From NCBI GenBank assembly GCA_900538555.1, contig UPYI01000015.1, positions 1-64,000 on the forward strand: a stretch of DNA of 64,000 nucleotides. Direction: 5' to 3'. The stretch is from an uncultured Porphyromonadaceae bacterium. Lineage in GTDB: Bacteria; Bacteroidota; Bacteroidia; Bacteroidales; Barnesiellaceae. Shown piece by piece: positions 40,605 through 49,505 of this stretch (positions are counted from its first letter, which is position 1; each line of letters opens with the position of its first letter). The notes beneath the pieces were generated by a model that saw only the letters and a list, made by a program, of their open reading frames with translations, searched no databases and was not told where the DNA came from. The position numbers and the translations under genes were made by a program.

Positions 40605-41312
40605 TTAAATAGCTTTTATCGCATGAAACACCTTTTCGATGAATGTTTCGTAATCGTTTAAAATGACAGCCGATCCGAACTCGTTATATTGATGGTTTGT
40701 GAGAGATAATGATGGAAGATGTTTTTTGTAATATTCCATGTATTGATCGTGCGAAGAAATCGGTTCAGTCGGTTCCGGAAGATGGACGACGTATATAAGA
40801 GTCTTGTTAGGCGTATGGAGATACAAGTCTATATTATCTTTCGATAGAACGGTATATTTTGAAATATTGTGATCTGAAAATGTTTCCCATTTGGATATGG
40901 TTTTGTCGTTTCTATAATAAGGCAATTTGTCGAGGATAATGAAAATTTGGAAATAAGGACAAAGATTGCATCGGATATTGGCAGTTTCACCGAGCATATT
41001 TTCGAAATAATTGTTGGAGTTCTGCGAATAGTTTTGCATAACGAATTTAACGCCGACTCCGGCAATCGGTTTCCCATTTTTTTTAATGGTTATATCAACT
41101 TTCTTATTGATATATCGTCCTTGAATGTCGGCTTCCGAATCGTGATAGAACCCTTTCGACCAGACATCGTATCCATTTCCGAGACGAAAGGCAATGTCTT
41201 CGGCGATTGCGCCGTGCAGGGGCTTCAATTTGTCGGTGCTTCGTGAGGTCCCTTTGTAGAGAAATGCTTTGAACGATTCGGTAATTACCGATAGAAATTC
41301 ATTATTGGTCAT
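40605..41312 (-). CDS. Putative type II restriction endonuclease
   Basis: The protein (about 235 residues) follows a DNA methylase on the same strand and overlaps it by 11 bases, the usual R-M layout. The core KVDITIKKNGKPIAGVGVKF followed by MQNYSQNSNNYFENMLGETA looks like a PD-(D/E)xK nuclease core: Asp in VDIT, Lys in VKF, though the usual Glu two before the Lys is Gly. The long NY..N.NNYFENMLGET stretch is typical of a small group of type II enzymes. Codon use is AT-rich beside its neighbours. Recognition site unknown. I start at ATG 41312 (MTNNEFLSV). Confidence 0.75.
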   Translation of the reverse strand: MTNNEFLSVITESFKAFLYKGTSRSTDKLKPLHGAIAEDIAFRLGNGYDVWSKGFYHDSEADIQGRYINKKVDITIKKNGKPIAGVGVKFVMQNYSQNSNNYFENMLGETANIRCNLCPYFQIFIILDKLPYYRNDKTISKWETFSDHNISKYTVLSKDNIDLYLHTPNKTLIYVVHLPEPTEPISSHDQYMEYYKKHLPSLSLTNHQYNEFGSAVILNDYETFIEKVFHAIKAI

Positions 41313-42756
41313 GGTCTGCGATTTTGGTTGTTTCATTGCTGCGTTGTTGTAAATGAAAATTGATATAGGTTTCTAAATCTTTAGAGTTGAAGGTGTAGTA
41401 TCCTCCGCTTTTGTATTTTTTTAAAGATGCGATATAATCGATAAACTGGGAAGAACGGAGAATGGATTCGATTATTTTGAAATCAACACCATCAGACAGG
41501 ATATAAAGTCCGCTGTATATGCCGCAACCTTTGGGCACAGAGTTGATTTTAATGCTTTGGGTATCTTTTATCAATGTGTTGATCGACAACTTATCGAATG
41601 CGACATCTTTCAGTGCTTGTGTCCTGCCGAATAGATACCAGTCGGGTCGGGTGATCTCGTCGGCATCTTTGAGCAGATCTGTTTTATTTCGATTTAGATA
41701 ATCGGCAACAGACTCGATGGAAAATATTTGTTCTTTCGACAGCGGTTTCCCTTGTATGGTATAAGGGAAAAATGCCTGATACCATTTCCCCGTAGAGGCT
41801 TTGATAACAGGTATTAGAAACTCCGAGAACGGAAATGTATCTCGGATAAAAATTTTATCAGCTAATGTGGCAAATCCGTTTTTAACTGTAACATATTTTT
41901 TTACCGGAGTGGTAAAGAGCGGCTTCAATGTTGCCAGTGTATTGTGGTCAGCGAGGAAGAAATAGTTGTTGATGTCTATTTCTTGTATTGAAAGATTGTC
42001 TACAAACGATTTGTGCAAGGTCTTTTCGTCGAATGTATGGTAAGCGAAAGATTCAAATCGTTCTCCTTTTGTAAAAAGGGAGACAAGGGTATAAGTCGTA
42101 GCTTTGAATGCTTGAAAATGTCCGAGGTCGATTAACGATTTTAGATCGAGATTCTGTCGTATATGCTCTCTTAATTTCGATCCTGCCAAACTGTTCAACC
42201 ACGAACTGGGAGTAATATAACATAATTTCCCTCCTTTTTTTAGCATGTTGAATCCTATTTCGAAGAAAACAAGATAAAGATCGGTCATTCCTTCCGATGC
42301 AAATGAAAAAGATTTGACAGTGGAATATGAATCGTTCAGATTATGAACTCTGACGTATGGAGGGTTGCCGACGACGAAATCCATTTTCCCGGTAAACCGG
42401 GATGTCATGAGTGTATCTTCGTTTGAAATATCGAATTGGGAAACATGGAATCCTAGTTCGTCGCATAAAGCATTTAAGTTGTCGATGCAGCAACGATATG
42501 CAACTGGGTCCAGTTCGATACCGTGGATAAATGTAGAAATATCGTGTTGAATGCCTTCGAACGAATGGTGTATTTTGTAATATTCGGATGAATAACGTTT
42601 AATGATCTCAATTAGAAAAGCACCGTCTCCGCAACTGTTTTCTATACAATGTTTTTTTAGTATCGAAGGTCCGAAGTATCCGGCTTCATCAAGAATAATT
42701 TTGACGAGATAATCGGGGGTAAAAACTTGACCGCTATATTTGATTGGTAGATGCAT
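41302..42756 (-). CDS. N6-adenine DNA methyltransferase (Eco57I/TaqI type)
   Basis: A 484-residue type II methylase. Motif I is ENSCGDGAFLIEII near residue 40 and motif IV is VGNPPYVRVH near 130; NPPY marks N6-adenine (or N4-cytosine) methylation. The C-terminal 200 residues form a TaqI-like target-recognition part. It is paired with a restriction-like gene downstream. The two genes are AT-rich against the flanks, so the module was probably acquired. Confidence 0.92.
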   Translation of the reverse strand: MHLPIKYSGQVFTPDYLVKIILDEAGYFGPSILKKHCIENSCGDGAFLIEIIKRYSSEYYKIHHSFEGIQHDISTFIHGIELDPVAYRCCIDNLNALCDELGFHVSQFDISNEDTLMTSRFTGKMDFVVGNPPYVRVHNLNDSYSTVKSFSFASEGMTDLYLVFFEIGFNMLKKGGKLCYITPSSWLNSLAGSKLREHIRQNLDLKSLIDLGHFQAFKATTYTLVSLFTKGERFESFAYHTFDEKTLHKSFVDNLSIQEIDINNYFFLADHNTLATLKPLFTTPVKKYVTVKNGFATLADKIFIRDTFPFSEFLIPVIKASTGKWYQAFFPYTIQGKPLSKEQIFSIESVADYLNRNKTDLLKDADEITRPDWYLFGRTQALKDVAFDKLSINTLIKDTQSIKINSVPKGCGIYSGLYILSDGVDFKIIESILRSSQFIDYIASLKKYKSGGYYTFNSKDLETYINFHLQQRSNETTKIADHDQ

Positions 42757-42932
42757 TGTCTAATTTTTAATCGAAGATACATATCTTTTGAATGATAGTT
42801 AGTCTGTTGGCGATTTTTAAATTTCAATGGCTACAAGACTAAATTTGAGTTGATAACCCTTTCTCTCGTTTTATCGTTGAGGGGACGTTGGGCATTTACT
42901 TAGACAAAGTTAGTGCTTTCTTTTAAAAAAAG

Positions 42933-42983
42933 AAAGGGCTGTCCGACTTTTGGAATGTATTTTGAAAGTCAGACAGCTCCTTT
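42933..42983 (-). terminator. Terminator of the flavodoxin operon
   Basis: AAAGGGCTGTCCGACTTT pairs with AAAGTCAGACAGCTCCTTT (two mismatches), followed on the minus strand by a long T run. It lies 23 bases past the last gene of the 43-47.9 kb operon. Confidence 0.88.
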
Positions 42984-43005
42984 CCGGTTTATATTGGGTT
43001 TAGGT

Positions 43006-43698
43006 TCACTTTTTCATCCCGATTCTTTCCAACCATTTCAATATGCTGTCTTTGGAGTCGGGTACACGGTCACGGGTGATGGCATAGCCGTCGAGCACTG
43101 TGGCATTCTTTTCCAATTCACGTATGGTCTTGATCGCGCCAGAAAAACGGCTGCCGCCGTGTGTACAGAACGGTACGATGGTCTTGCCGCTGAAATCGTA
43201 TTCGTCGAAGAACGAGTAGAGCGGCATCGGCATGTCGTACCACCAGTTGGGAAATCCGATGAACACAACATCATATTCGTTCAGGTTTTCGATATGTGTC
43301 GTAAGTTTCGGACGGGCATTCGTATCGATTTCGATTTTTGCCGCATCGATCAGTTCCTTATGCGAACCGGGGTAGGTGTGTGCGGTTTTTATCTCGAAGA
43401 TATCGCTGTTCGTCGCTTGGCTTATGACTGACGCGACATACTCTGTGTTTCCCGTTACTTTGCCGTTGGAGATCAACCGGCTGGCACCGGACGAAGCATC
43501 AACGCCGTCTGTTTCGGGGACAGAGAAGTAAACGACCAAAGACTTTCCTTTATTCCCGTCGGCAACTGTTTTTATCGGTTGGGTCGGGCGGTTTTGCGGT
43601 TGTTGTGGTGCGGCTTCATTTTCTGTTGCCCGGCAATAGGCTGTTATTGCACATGCGGCTATCGCTAATGCGCTTATGGTTATGATTCCTGTTTTCAT
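43006..43698 (-). CDS. Exported flavodoxin
   Basis: A 230-residue protein. The start MKTGIITISALAIAAC has an IAAC lipobox-like site, or possibly a type I site after it; then a linker rich in Gln, Asn and Pro. The flavodoxin fold runs from KSLVVYFSVPETDG to the end, with FIGFPNWWYDMPMP (second FMN loop) and FCTHGGSRFSG. It should bind FMN and carry electrons in the envelope. It is the last gene of a five-gene operon, 12 bases after another exported flavodoxin. Confidence 0.85.
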   Translation of the reverse strand: MKTGIITISALAIAACAITAYCRATENEAAPQQPQNRPTQPIKTVADGNKGKSLVVYFSVPETDGVDASSGASRLISNGKVTGNTEYVASVISQATNSDIFEIKTAHTYPGSHKELIDAAKIEIDTNARPKLTTHIENLNEYDVVFIGFPNWWYDMPMPLYSFFDEYDFSGKTIVPFCTHGGSRFSGAIKTIRELEKNATVLDGYAITRDRVPDSKDSILKWLERIGMKK

Positions 43699-43710
43699 TC
43701 TTTTTGTTTT

Positions 43711-44409
43711 TTATTCGATGATTCCTATTTTGCGAAGCCATGCTTCTGTGCTGTTGGCATTACCCGGCATGTCGATACCGGCATCGTCGGCTCTGCCCGG
43801 TGTAGTAATATCGTCCGGATCGAGATCTTCGGGAAGTGCGTCGGGGATATGTTTCGATTCGGGAGTCAGTTTATAGATTTTCTGCATCGACTCGTTCAGG
43901 TAGGTCGTGGCTCCGTAGGTGAAGAACGGAACGATCACCTTATCTTTCAAATCGAAAGCTTCGAGAAATGTACAGACTACCATAGCGGGTTGATGCCACC
44001 AGATGGGCGAACCGACGAAGATCGTATCGTATTTTGCAATAGTTACCGCGTCGGGCAGGTTTGCCACACCGGGACGCAAGTCGCTGTAAGCCTCATTCTG
44101 AATGCGGTCGCTGTCATTGTACGGATTCCGGGCATACGGATCGGCAGCCTCGATACGATATATATCCGCACCGGTAAGAGCTACGATACGTTCTGCCACG
44201 GCTTGCGTATGCCCTTCTGCCGAGAAGTAGGCTACCAGCATTTTAGTGGTAGAGGTGGGGCTGTCGGGGTCGTCCGGATTTTCTGCGTTCCCCGGTTCAT
44301 CGGGTGTTGTCGGTTGTTCTGTTTCCGATAGAGGATTGTCTTCGGTAGAACATGCAGCCATGCTTGTCAGTGAAAAAAGCAGGAACGGAATAATGAATAA
44401 CTTTTTCAT
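43711..44409 (-). CDS. Flavodoxin lipoprotein, probably surface-exposed
   Basis: A 232-residue flavodoxin. The N-terminus is a lipoprotein signal (MKKLFIIPFLLFSLTSMAAC), and the mature protein begins C-S-T-E-D-N, acidic right after the Cys as in Bacteroidetes surface lipoproteins. A Pro/Glu/Asp linker follows (about 20-50). The flavodoxin domain starts KMLVAYFSAEGHTQAVAERI (FMN phosphate loop SAEGHT) and has FVGSPIWWHQPAM. It follows the cupin/CMD gene after 12 bases. Confidence 0.88.
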   Translation of the reverse strand: MKKLFIIPFLLFSLTSMAACSTEDNPLSETEQPTTPDEPGNAENPDDPDSPTSTTKMLVAYFSAEGHTQAVAERIVALTGADIYRIEAADPYARNPYNDSDRIQNEAYSDLRPGVANLPDAVTIAKYDTIFVGSPIWWHQPAMVVCTFLEAFDLKDKVIVPFFTYGATTYLNESMQKIYKLTPESKHIPDALPEDLDPDDITTPGRADDAGIDMPGNANSTEAWLRKIGIIE

Positions 44410-44421
44410 AATTGATCTGTT

Positions 44422-45468
44422 TTAGTATTGGTTGTATTCTTTATCTGTTACGGGGTCCAGCCATACGGCACCGCCTTTCGATTGTTGCGTACCGATAGCG
44501 ATGTGTGTAAATTCGCTGTCGGGGGCGGCACCATGCCAATGTATTACATTGGGAGCGATTTTGACTACATCGCCGGGGTGTAACACCTGCACGGGTTTTC
44601 CCTTTTCCTGATAGCGCCCTTCTCCCGAGGTACAGAGCAGGATTTGTCCGCCCGGATGCGAATGCCAACTGTTGCGCACACCCGGTGCGAAAGTCACGTT
44701 GCCGACAGTGCAGTCCATCGAGTCTGTTGCCGAAACGAATCCGGCAAGCCATGCTTCGCCCGTGAAATTGGGCGTGTCGGGGAGTTTGTTTCCTTTCGGG
44801 AAGACATCTTTTACCGGATCGGACGTTGCAATGGACAATACCCGGTCGAGTTGTTCTTCCGTCATGCCGAGATTTCGGCAGATGCCCATGTGCGAACGTA
44901 ACATCGGTTCGACACTTTCGCCCAAAGCGGCGATGACCGACACGGTAGCCAACTCGCGTTCGGCGTAGGTAAGTACATCACGTTCGAATAGATCGGCAAA
45001 GAGATGCTCTTTTAGGAACTGTTCGATGACCGGTGCGAATTCGGCGTAGGCGGCTTTCGGCGCATCGGCAGGCACTCCGGAGATTTCTGCCAGTATGTCG
45101 CGCCCCCGTTCGTAGCGGCTGCGGTCGTCCTCGACGGGCGAGGCATCTTTACCGGCAATGTCTTCTATGCCTTGTGCCTTCCGTTCGTCCAGAACGGAGA
45201 TAAAAGTTTGCAAGGCACGGAGGCTGCGCGGAAAGCCGCAATAAGCGTAGGCATGTATAATCACTTCGCGGATTTCGTTTACGGTCAATCCGTCGTCCAG
45301 TCCTGCGGAGAGGGCGGGTTTCAGGGTTTCCAGATCGCCCCGCCCCGTGCAGGAGGCTATTTCCGCAATATGTTGTTGGCGTACTGACAGTCCGTTACCG
45401 GACGATGCAGCTATCGTCTGTATTGTTGTCATAAGACAAAAGCAAATGGTTACATATATTTTTCTCAT
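44422..45468 (-). CDS. Exported carboxymuconolactone decarboxylase-like protein with C-terminal cupin
   Basis: The protein (348 residues) has a signal peptide (residues 1-20), two alpha-helical CMD/AhpD-like units (VNEIREVIIHAYAYCGFPRS near 60 and a second unit around 150-215), and a cupin domain from about 240 with RNSWHSHPGGQILLCTSGEG and the metal-binding histidines, then HPGDVVKIAPNVIHWHG. CMD-cupin fusions sit in redox clusters in many bacteria; the reaction is not known. It is third in the operon, 11 bases after the alpha/beta hydrolase. Confidence 0.88.
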   Translation of the reverse strand: MRKIYVTICFCLMTTIQTIAASSGNGLSVRQQHIAEIASCTGRGDLETLKPALSAGLDDGLTVNEIREVIIHAYAYCGFPRSLRALQTFISVLDERKAQGIEDIAGKDASPVEDDRSRYERGRDILAEISGVPADAPKAAYAEFAPVIEQFLKEHLFADLFERDVLTYAERELATVSVIAALGESVEPMLRSHMGICRNLGMTEEQLDRVLSIATSDPVKDVFPKGNKLPDTPNFTGEAWLAGFVSATDSMDCTVGNVTFAPGVRNSWHSHPGGQILLCTSGEGRYQEKGKPVQVLHPGDVVKIAPNVIHWHGAAPDSEFTHIAIGTQQSKGGAVWLDPVTDKEYNQY

Positions 45469-45479
45469 ATCTGGTCCTG

Positions 45480-46565
45480 TTATAATTTTTTACCGAAAAA
45501 TTCAGCCAGTTTTTCCGTTGCCATGTCTACGTATTCCGGCACATAGTAGGTCTTGATGTGTGTGGCACCGGGGATCAGAAATAGTTCTTTGTCTTGTGTG
45601 CCGGTGGCATGGCTGTAACATTGCTCTGTCATGTAGAACGTATCGGCGATACTTCCGGCAATCATTAGCAACGGTTGGTTGATGAGGTACATATCGGCAG
45701 AGGCATCGAATGCCATCAGATCGACAAGGCTGCTTTTTGTATAACGGAATGTCGAATGGGGATGTGCGTGACTTTGTAGATAGTATTCGTATCCGTCGCG
45801 GTAAAGGTCGAATGGCAATGCCGCAGCTTGTTCGGGGGTTACGCCGCTCATGTCGCCCACGTATTCCGGTTCGCCGCTTTCGGCTTCCCGCTGGCGGGCG
45901 GCACAGGCATCGGCCAGACGTTCCTGTACGCTGTTGATTTGAGAATCGAGAAATCCGTTGCGGCGTACCAGCCCGGTGTTGAACATACTGAGTGTTGCCA
46001 CTGCCTTGAACCGTTTGTCGGTTTGTGCGGCTTTCAATGTGTACCCCCCTCCGCCGCAGATACCGAGAATGCCGAGACGCGAAGCATCCACACCGGGATA
46101 TTGCAGCAGAATGTCGGCAGCGCGACGAATATCCTCTATACGGTTGGCGGGTTTGTCTGTGTTGCGCGGTTCACCTTCGCTGGCACCTTGATAAGCGGCA
46201 TCGAAAGCAAGGCAAATGTAGCCTTGTTCAGCCATGCGTTGGCTGTAAAGTCCTGCTACCTGCTCTTTCACGCCGCCATTGGGGTGTGCGACAACAAGGG
46301 CAGGATAACGTTTTACCGGGTCGTATCCTGCGGGGGTATAGACATTGGCGGCAATTTTCAACCCATTCAGATTGTAGGTAATGGGATGGATATTTACTTT
46401 GCCTGCTGTATTTCGGGTGAGAGCATCGGCATAGACCAATCCCCACGGGTTGGAGTTGTGGCTTTGGATATTCTTTGTCTCCGTAAACGGTTTGCTCTGT
46501 GCGTATGTCGTTCCGTACAGGATGCCTGCAACTATGTACAAGGCGATAATACCTATCTTTTTCAT
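45480..46565 (-). CDS. Exported alpha/beta hydrolase
   Basis: A 361-residue hydrolase with a signal peptide ending TTYAQS. The dienelactone-hydrolase-type core is visible: PALVVAHPNGGVKEQVAG (oxyanion region), LAFDAAYQGASEG, LGILGICGGGGYTLKAA and GATHIKTY near the C-terminus for the catalytic His. The nucleophile position reads GICGGG, a Cys as in dienelactone hydrolases rather than GxSxG. It acts in the periplasm. It follows the alcohol dehydrogenase in the operon after 153 bases, which hold dispersed repeats. Confidence 0.87.
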   Translation of the reverse strand: MKKIGIIALYIVAGILYGTTYAQSKPFTETKNIQSHNSNPWGLVYADALTRNTAGKVNIHPITYNLNGLKIAANVYTPAGYDPVKRYPALVVAHPNGGVKEQVAGLYSQRMAEQGYICLAFDAAYQGASEGEPRNTDKPANRIEDIRRAADILLQYPGVDASRLGILGICGGGGYTLKAAQTDKRFKAVATLSMFNTGLVRRNGFLDSQINSVQERLADACAARQREAESGEPEYVGDMSGVTPEQAAALPFDLYRDGYEYYLQSHAHPHSTFRYTKSSLVDLMAFDASADMYLINQPLLMIAGSIADTFYMTEQCYSHATGTQDKELFLIPGATHIKTYYVPEYVDMATEKLAEFFGKKL

Positions 46566-46616
46566 CGTTTTATTTGTTTTTAGTTTTACATATATCTGGG
46601 TCTTCTTATCCCGTCA

Positions 46617-46735
46617 GTCTGAACAAACTCGGCTCTGCTTTCGGCTACCGAAAACGTTCATTCACATGCACCTTTTCTTGCCTCGGCATAGCTCGAATAA
46701 ATTCGGCTCTGCTCTCGGCTATCGAAAACGTTCTT
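46617..46735. repeat. Two dispersed repeat copies before the alcohol dehydrogenase stop
   Basis: Two related units, 46617-46662 and 46687-46735, share CTCGGCTCTGCT(T/C)TCGGCTA and CGAAAACGTTC. The second extends 17 bases into the dehydrogenase gene and supplies its last codons (ERFR) and stop. This copy group lacks a good TAnnTTTG. Confidence 0.65.
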
Positions 46736-47876
46736 TCAATATCTCAAAAATTTCATCTCTCGACAGCTGCTTGCAACAACCCGGCATGATGAAGCAGGTA
46801 TCGGCAGCGGCGCGGAGGAGACTTTCGTCGGTGATGCCCATTTCGTCCCATCGGGTAGGCAGTCCGATCTCTTCGATGAACGATTCGAGGGCGTCGATAC
46901 CAAGCCGGGCAGTTTCGAGAAGGGAATCACCCGTTATTTCCCAGACATTTTTGGCCAGATTTGCCAGCTTTTCCGCTCCTTCGGGCAGCAGGTGGCGGTA
47001 TAATGCAGGATGAATGACAGCCAGTCCTTGTCCGTGGTTACAATCGGTATAGGCACCTACGGCATGTTCGATCATGTGGCACTGGAAATCGGTTTGTTTG
47101 CCGAGTTTCAGCATGCCGTTTTCAGCCATGGCGGAAGCCCACATCAGTTCGCCCCGGGCAAAATCATTATCGGGGTCGGCAATAAGAAGACGCAGATTCC
47201 GGATGACATTCCGCATTATCGCTTCGTTCATTTCATCCGAGAGATTTGTACTTTGCGGTTTGCCCATGTAAGTTTCCATGCAGTGGCTCAATGTGTCGAA
47301 AGCCCCGCTGATAACCTGTTTCATGGCGACGGTTTTGGTCAGATCGCTGTCTAAGACTGCGAAAGTGTAGTAGGCGCCGAAGAGCGGTTGTTTCAATTTT
47401 TTCTCTTCGTGGGTAATTACCGCACCGTTATTTTGTTCGGCTCCGGTTCCCGATGCCGTGACAATGGCTCCCATCGGAACAAAGTCGGTCGGCAGACGAT
47501 GATGGATATACCACATGTCCCAAACATCTTCATCGAGGCGCGATTGAGCCGATACGATCTTGCAACAGTCTATGACCGATCCGCCGCCTACGGCGAGTAT
47601 GAAGTCGATCTTGTTTTCGCGTACAAGCCGTGCTCCCTCCTGCACCTTTGCATAGGTGGGGTTGGGCATGATGCCGCCGAAGTCCGTCACCTGTTTGCCG
47701 CACTCCGTGAGCCACGATCGTATCGTGTCATATAGTCCGGTACGTTTCAGCGAACCGCCTCCGTATGCCAGCAATATATGGTTGCCGGTATTCTTCAATT
47801 CTTCTTTTATCGCTTCTTCTGCGCATCCCTTACCGAAATATTGTTTGACGGGATACTGAAAAGTAAACCTGTTCAT
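46719..47876 (-). CDS. Iron-type alcohol dehydrogenase, YqhD/butanol dehydrogenase-like
   Basis: A 385-residue group III dehydrogenase, probably NADPH-dependent. Motifs: LLAYGGGSLKRTGLYD, ILAVGGGSVIDCCKIV (cofactor), and metal ligands in FDTLSHCMETY, FQCHMIEHAVG and DCNHGQGLA. YqhD-type enzymes reduce short aldehydes; its grouping with AraC regulators and an aldo/keto reductase recalls the E. coli yqhC-yqhD-dkgA set. Cytoplasmic, unlike its neighbours. The last four codons lie in a dispersed repeat copy. Confidence 0.92.
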   Translation of the reverse strand: MNRFTFQYPVKQYFGKGCAEEAIKEELKNTGNHILLAYGGGSLKRTGLYDTIRSWLTECGKQVTDFGGIMPNPTYAKVQEGARLVRENKIDFILAVGGGSVIDCCKIVSAQSRLDEDVWDMWYIHHRLPTDFVPMGAIVTASGTGAEQNNGAVITHEEKKLKQPLFGAYYTFAVLDSDLTKTVAMKQVISGAFDTLSHCMETYMGKPQSTNLSDEMNEAIMRNVIRNLRLLIADPDNDFARGELMWASAMAENGMLKLGKQTDFQCHMIEHAVGAYTDCNHGQGLAVIHPALYRHLLPEGAEKLANLAKNVWEITGDSLLETARLGIDALESFIEEIGLPTRWDEMGITDESLLRAAADTCFIMPGCCKQLSRDEIFEILKERFR

Positions 47877-47950
47877 TGTCGTAATTTTTTTAGTTCTGGA
47901 TATAGGGTATAAATTTTTAAAAAAGGTTGTTATGCAAATTCTTTATCTTG

Positions 47951-48394
47951 TTATTGGTTGCAGAAACGTACGCAATAGTTTAACAGCAACTCGATATGAG
48001 ATACAATAATGGGACGGCTATACCGGTCTATGGCGTGATGCAGCTCTTTGTCGATCTCTTGCATGCAGCCCATTATGGTTTTACATTCACGCTCTGTGAG
48101 GGTACTGTTGCATCGGCATCGGGTGGGGTAGCGGTTGATGTTATGTTCCAACGGCGTATCGCAGAGCAAATCGGGGTGGAAGAATACTCCGGTACATCCG
48201 GGCTTTTGCATACATTTTTCAAAAGGTTCGCCGGGAACCGATAAATATAGGTGTGCGTCGTCCAGCGTCAATGCATAAAAGCCGGTACGCTTATAAGTCT
48301 TGTCGGGGAGTGTTGTCTCCGGCAAATGTGCTACGCATACCAGCGGGTGAAGCGTTTCTTGTCCGACTAAGTGATTTATTTGGTCTATTGTCAT
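47951..48394 (-). CDS. AraC-type sensor domain without its HTH (truncated regulator)
   Basis: This 147-residue protein corresponds to the N-terminal cupin-like ligand domain of the AraC regulator next door (48590): HPLVCVAHLPE, FFHPDLLCDTPL and the helix IDKELHHAIDRYSRPIIVSH all align by eye. It stops at NYCVRFCNQ, just where the linker to the DNA-binding domain would start, and it also lacks a middle segment. No HTH is encoded downstream. It may be a decayed gene or a stand-alone ligand-binding/heterodimer partner. It lies 74 bases upstream of the alcohol dehydrogenase on the same strand. Confidence 0.7.
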   Translation of the reverse strand: MTIDQINHLVGQETLHPLVCVAHLPETTLPDKTYKRTGFYALTLDDAHLYLSVPGEPFEKCMQKPGCTGVFFHPDLLCDTPLEHNINRYPTRCRCNSTLTERECKTIMGCMQEIDKELHHAIDRYSRPIIVSHIELLLNYCVRFCNQ

Positions 48395-48511
48395 TGGGCT
48401 ATATAATTCTTTTGATGTAAAATTACAGTTGTGCCATTACATCCGAATTACCAGAATTACAGTATTGAATATAATTTTTACCGATACTTTTTCATGGTGC
48501 ATTATTTTGAT

Positions 48512-48519
48512 TAACTTTG
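48512..48519 (+). promoter_or_regulatory. -7 box of the AraC regulator at 48.6 kb
   Basis: TAACTTTG, 70 bases before the ATG. No convincing -33 element. Confidence 0.4.
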
Positions 48520-48589
48520 TATTAGGAACTTGTCCGGATTATTCTGAGGCGAGAAAAGGAGCATGATCATGAACGAATAATTTAAAAAT

Positions 48590-49495
48590 ATGGACCGCAT
48601 AGTAAACGTAAAAACTGTTGCCGATTTCGATCGTATATGGGGTGTCGAGACTCGTCATCCGTTAGTCAATGTCGTTGAATGTGATAAGATCGGTAAGCCG
48701 GTGGCACATTGCAGAAAGCATTTCGACTTGTATGTGATTTATATCAAGGATGTGATATGTGCAGATTATGTGACGTATGGACGGGGTGTGTACGACTTTC
48801 AGGAAAACACGCTTGTTTTTGTCGGCCCCGGTCAGATATTGGGGTATCCGGAAGATGGTTCGACTTTCCAGCCGAAAGGGTGGTGTCTTTATTTTAGCCC
48901 CGAACTGTTGCGCGGAACATCTTTGGCGGGAAGGATGAGGGAATATTCGTTTTTCTCCTATGCCACCAACGAGGCGCTCCATATCTCCCAGCAGGAGCGG
49001 CAGACAATAATCGATTGTCTGAGAAAAATCGACGACGAGATAGCCGGCGGAAACGACCGCCACAGCAACCTTATAATAGCATCGGCAGTAGAATTGTTTC
49101 TGAATTATTGCCGGCGCTTCTACGACAGACAGTTCATTACGCGTAAGAAGATCAACAAAGATATTATTACGGCATTTGAAGAACTTGTGGACGACTATTA
49201 TGTATCGGGCAAATCGCAGGAAATCGGAATACTTTCCGTAAACTGGTGCGCGGAGCAATTGCATTTGTCACCGAACTATTTCGGCGATCTGATAAGAAAA
49301 GAAACCGGCAAGTCGCCCAAAGAATACATACAGACGAAAAGTATCAATATAGCCAAAGAGATGCTGTGGCAGTCGAAAATGTCGATCAGCGAAATAGGTT
49401 ATGCTCTCGGGTATCAGTATCCGCAATATTTTACACGCGCCTTTAAGACGGCGACCGGTCTGACACCCAATGAGTATCGCAATTCTGTAAATTGA
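48590..49495 (+). CDS. AraC-family transcriptional regulator
   Basis: A 301-residue regulator. N-terminal cupin-like sensor (to about 185), then two HTH motifs: CAEQLHLSPNYFGDLIRKET and ISEIGYALGYQYPQYFTRAF with TPNEYR at the end, standard for AraC. It stands between two minus-strand sets of redox genes and is divergent from the alcohol dehydrogenase operon, so it is the natural candidate to control them, perhaps in response to an aldehyde or a quinone-like compound. Confidence 0.93.
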   Translation: MDRIVNVKTVADFDRIWGVETRHPLVNVVECDKIGKPVAHCRKHFDLYVIYIKDVICADYVTYGRGVYDFQENTLVFVGPGQILGYPEDGSTFQPKGWCLYFSPELLRGTSLAGRMREYSFFSYATNEALHISQQERQTIIDCLRKIDDEIAGGNDRHSNLIIASAVELFLNYCRRFYDRQFITRKKINKDIITAFEELVDDYYVSGKSQEIGILSVNWCAEQLHLSPNYFGDLIRKETGKSPKEYIQTKSINIAKEMLWQSKMSISEIGYALGYQYPQYFTRAFKTATGLTPNEYRNSVN

Positions 49496-49505
49496 ACCGT
49501 GATTT

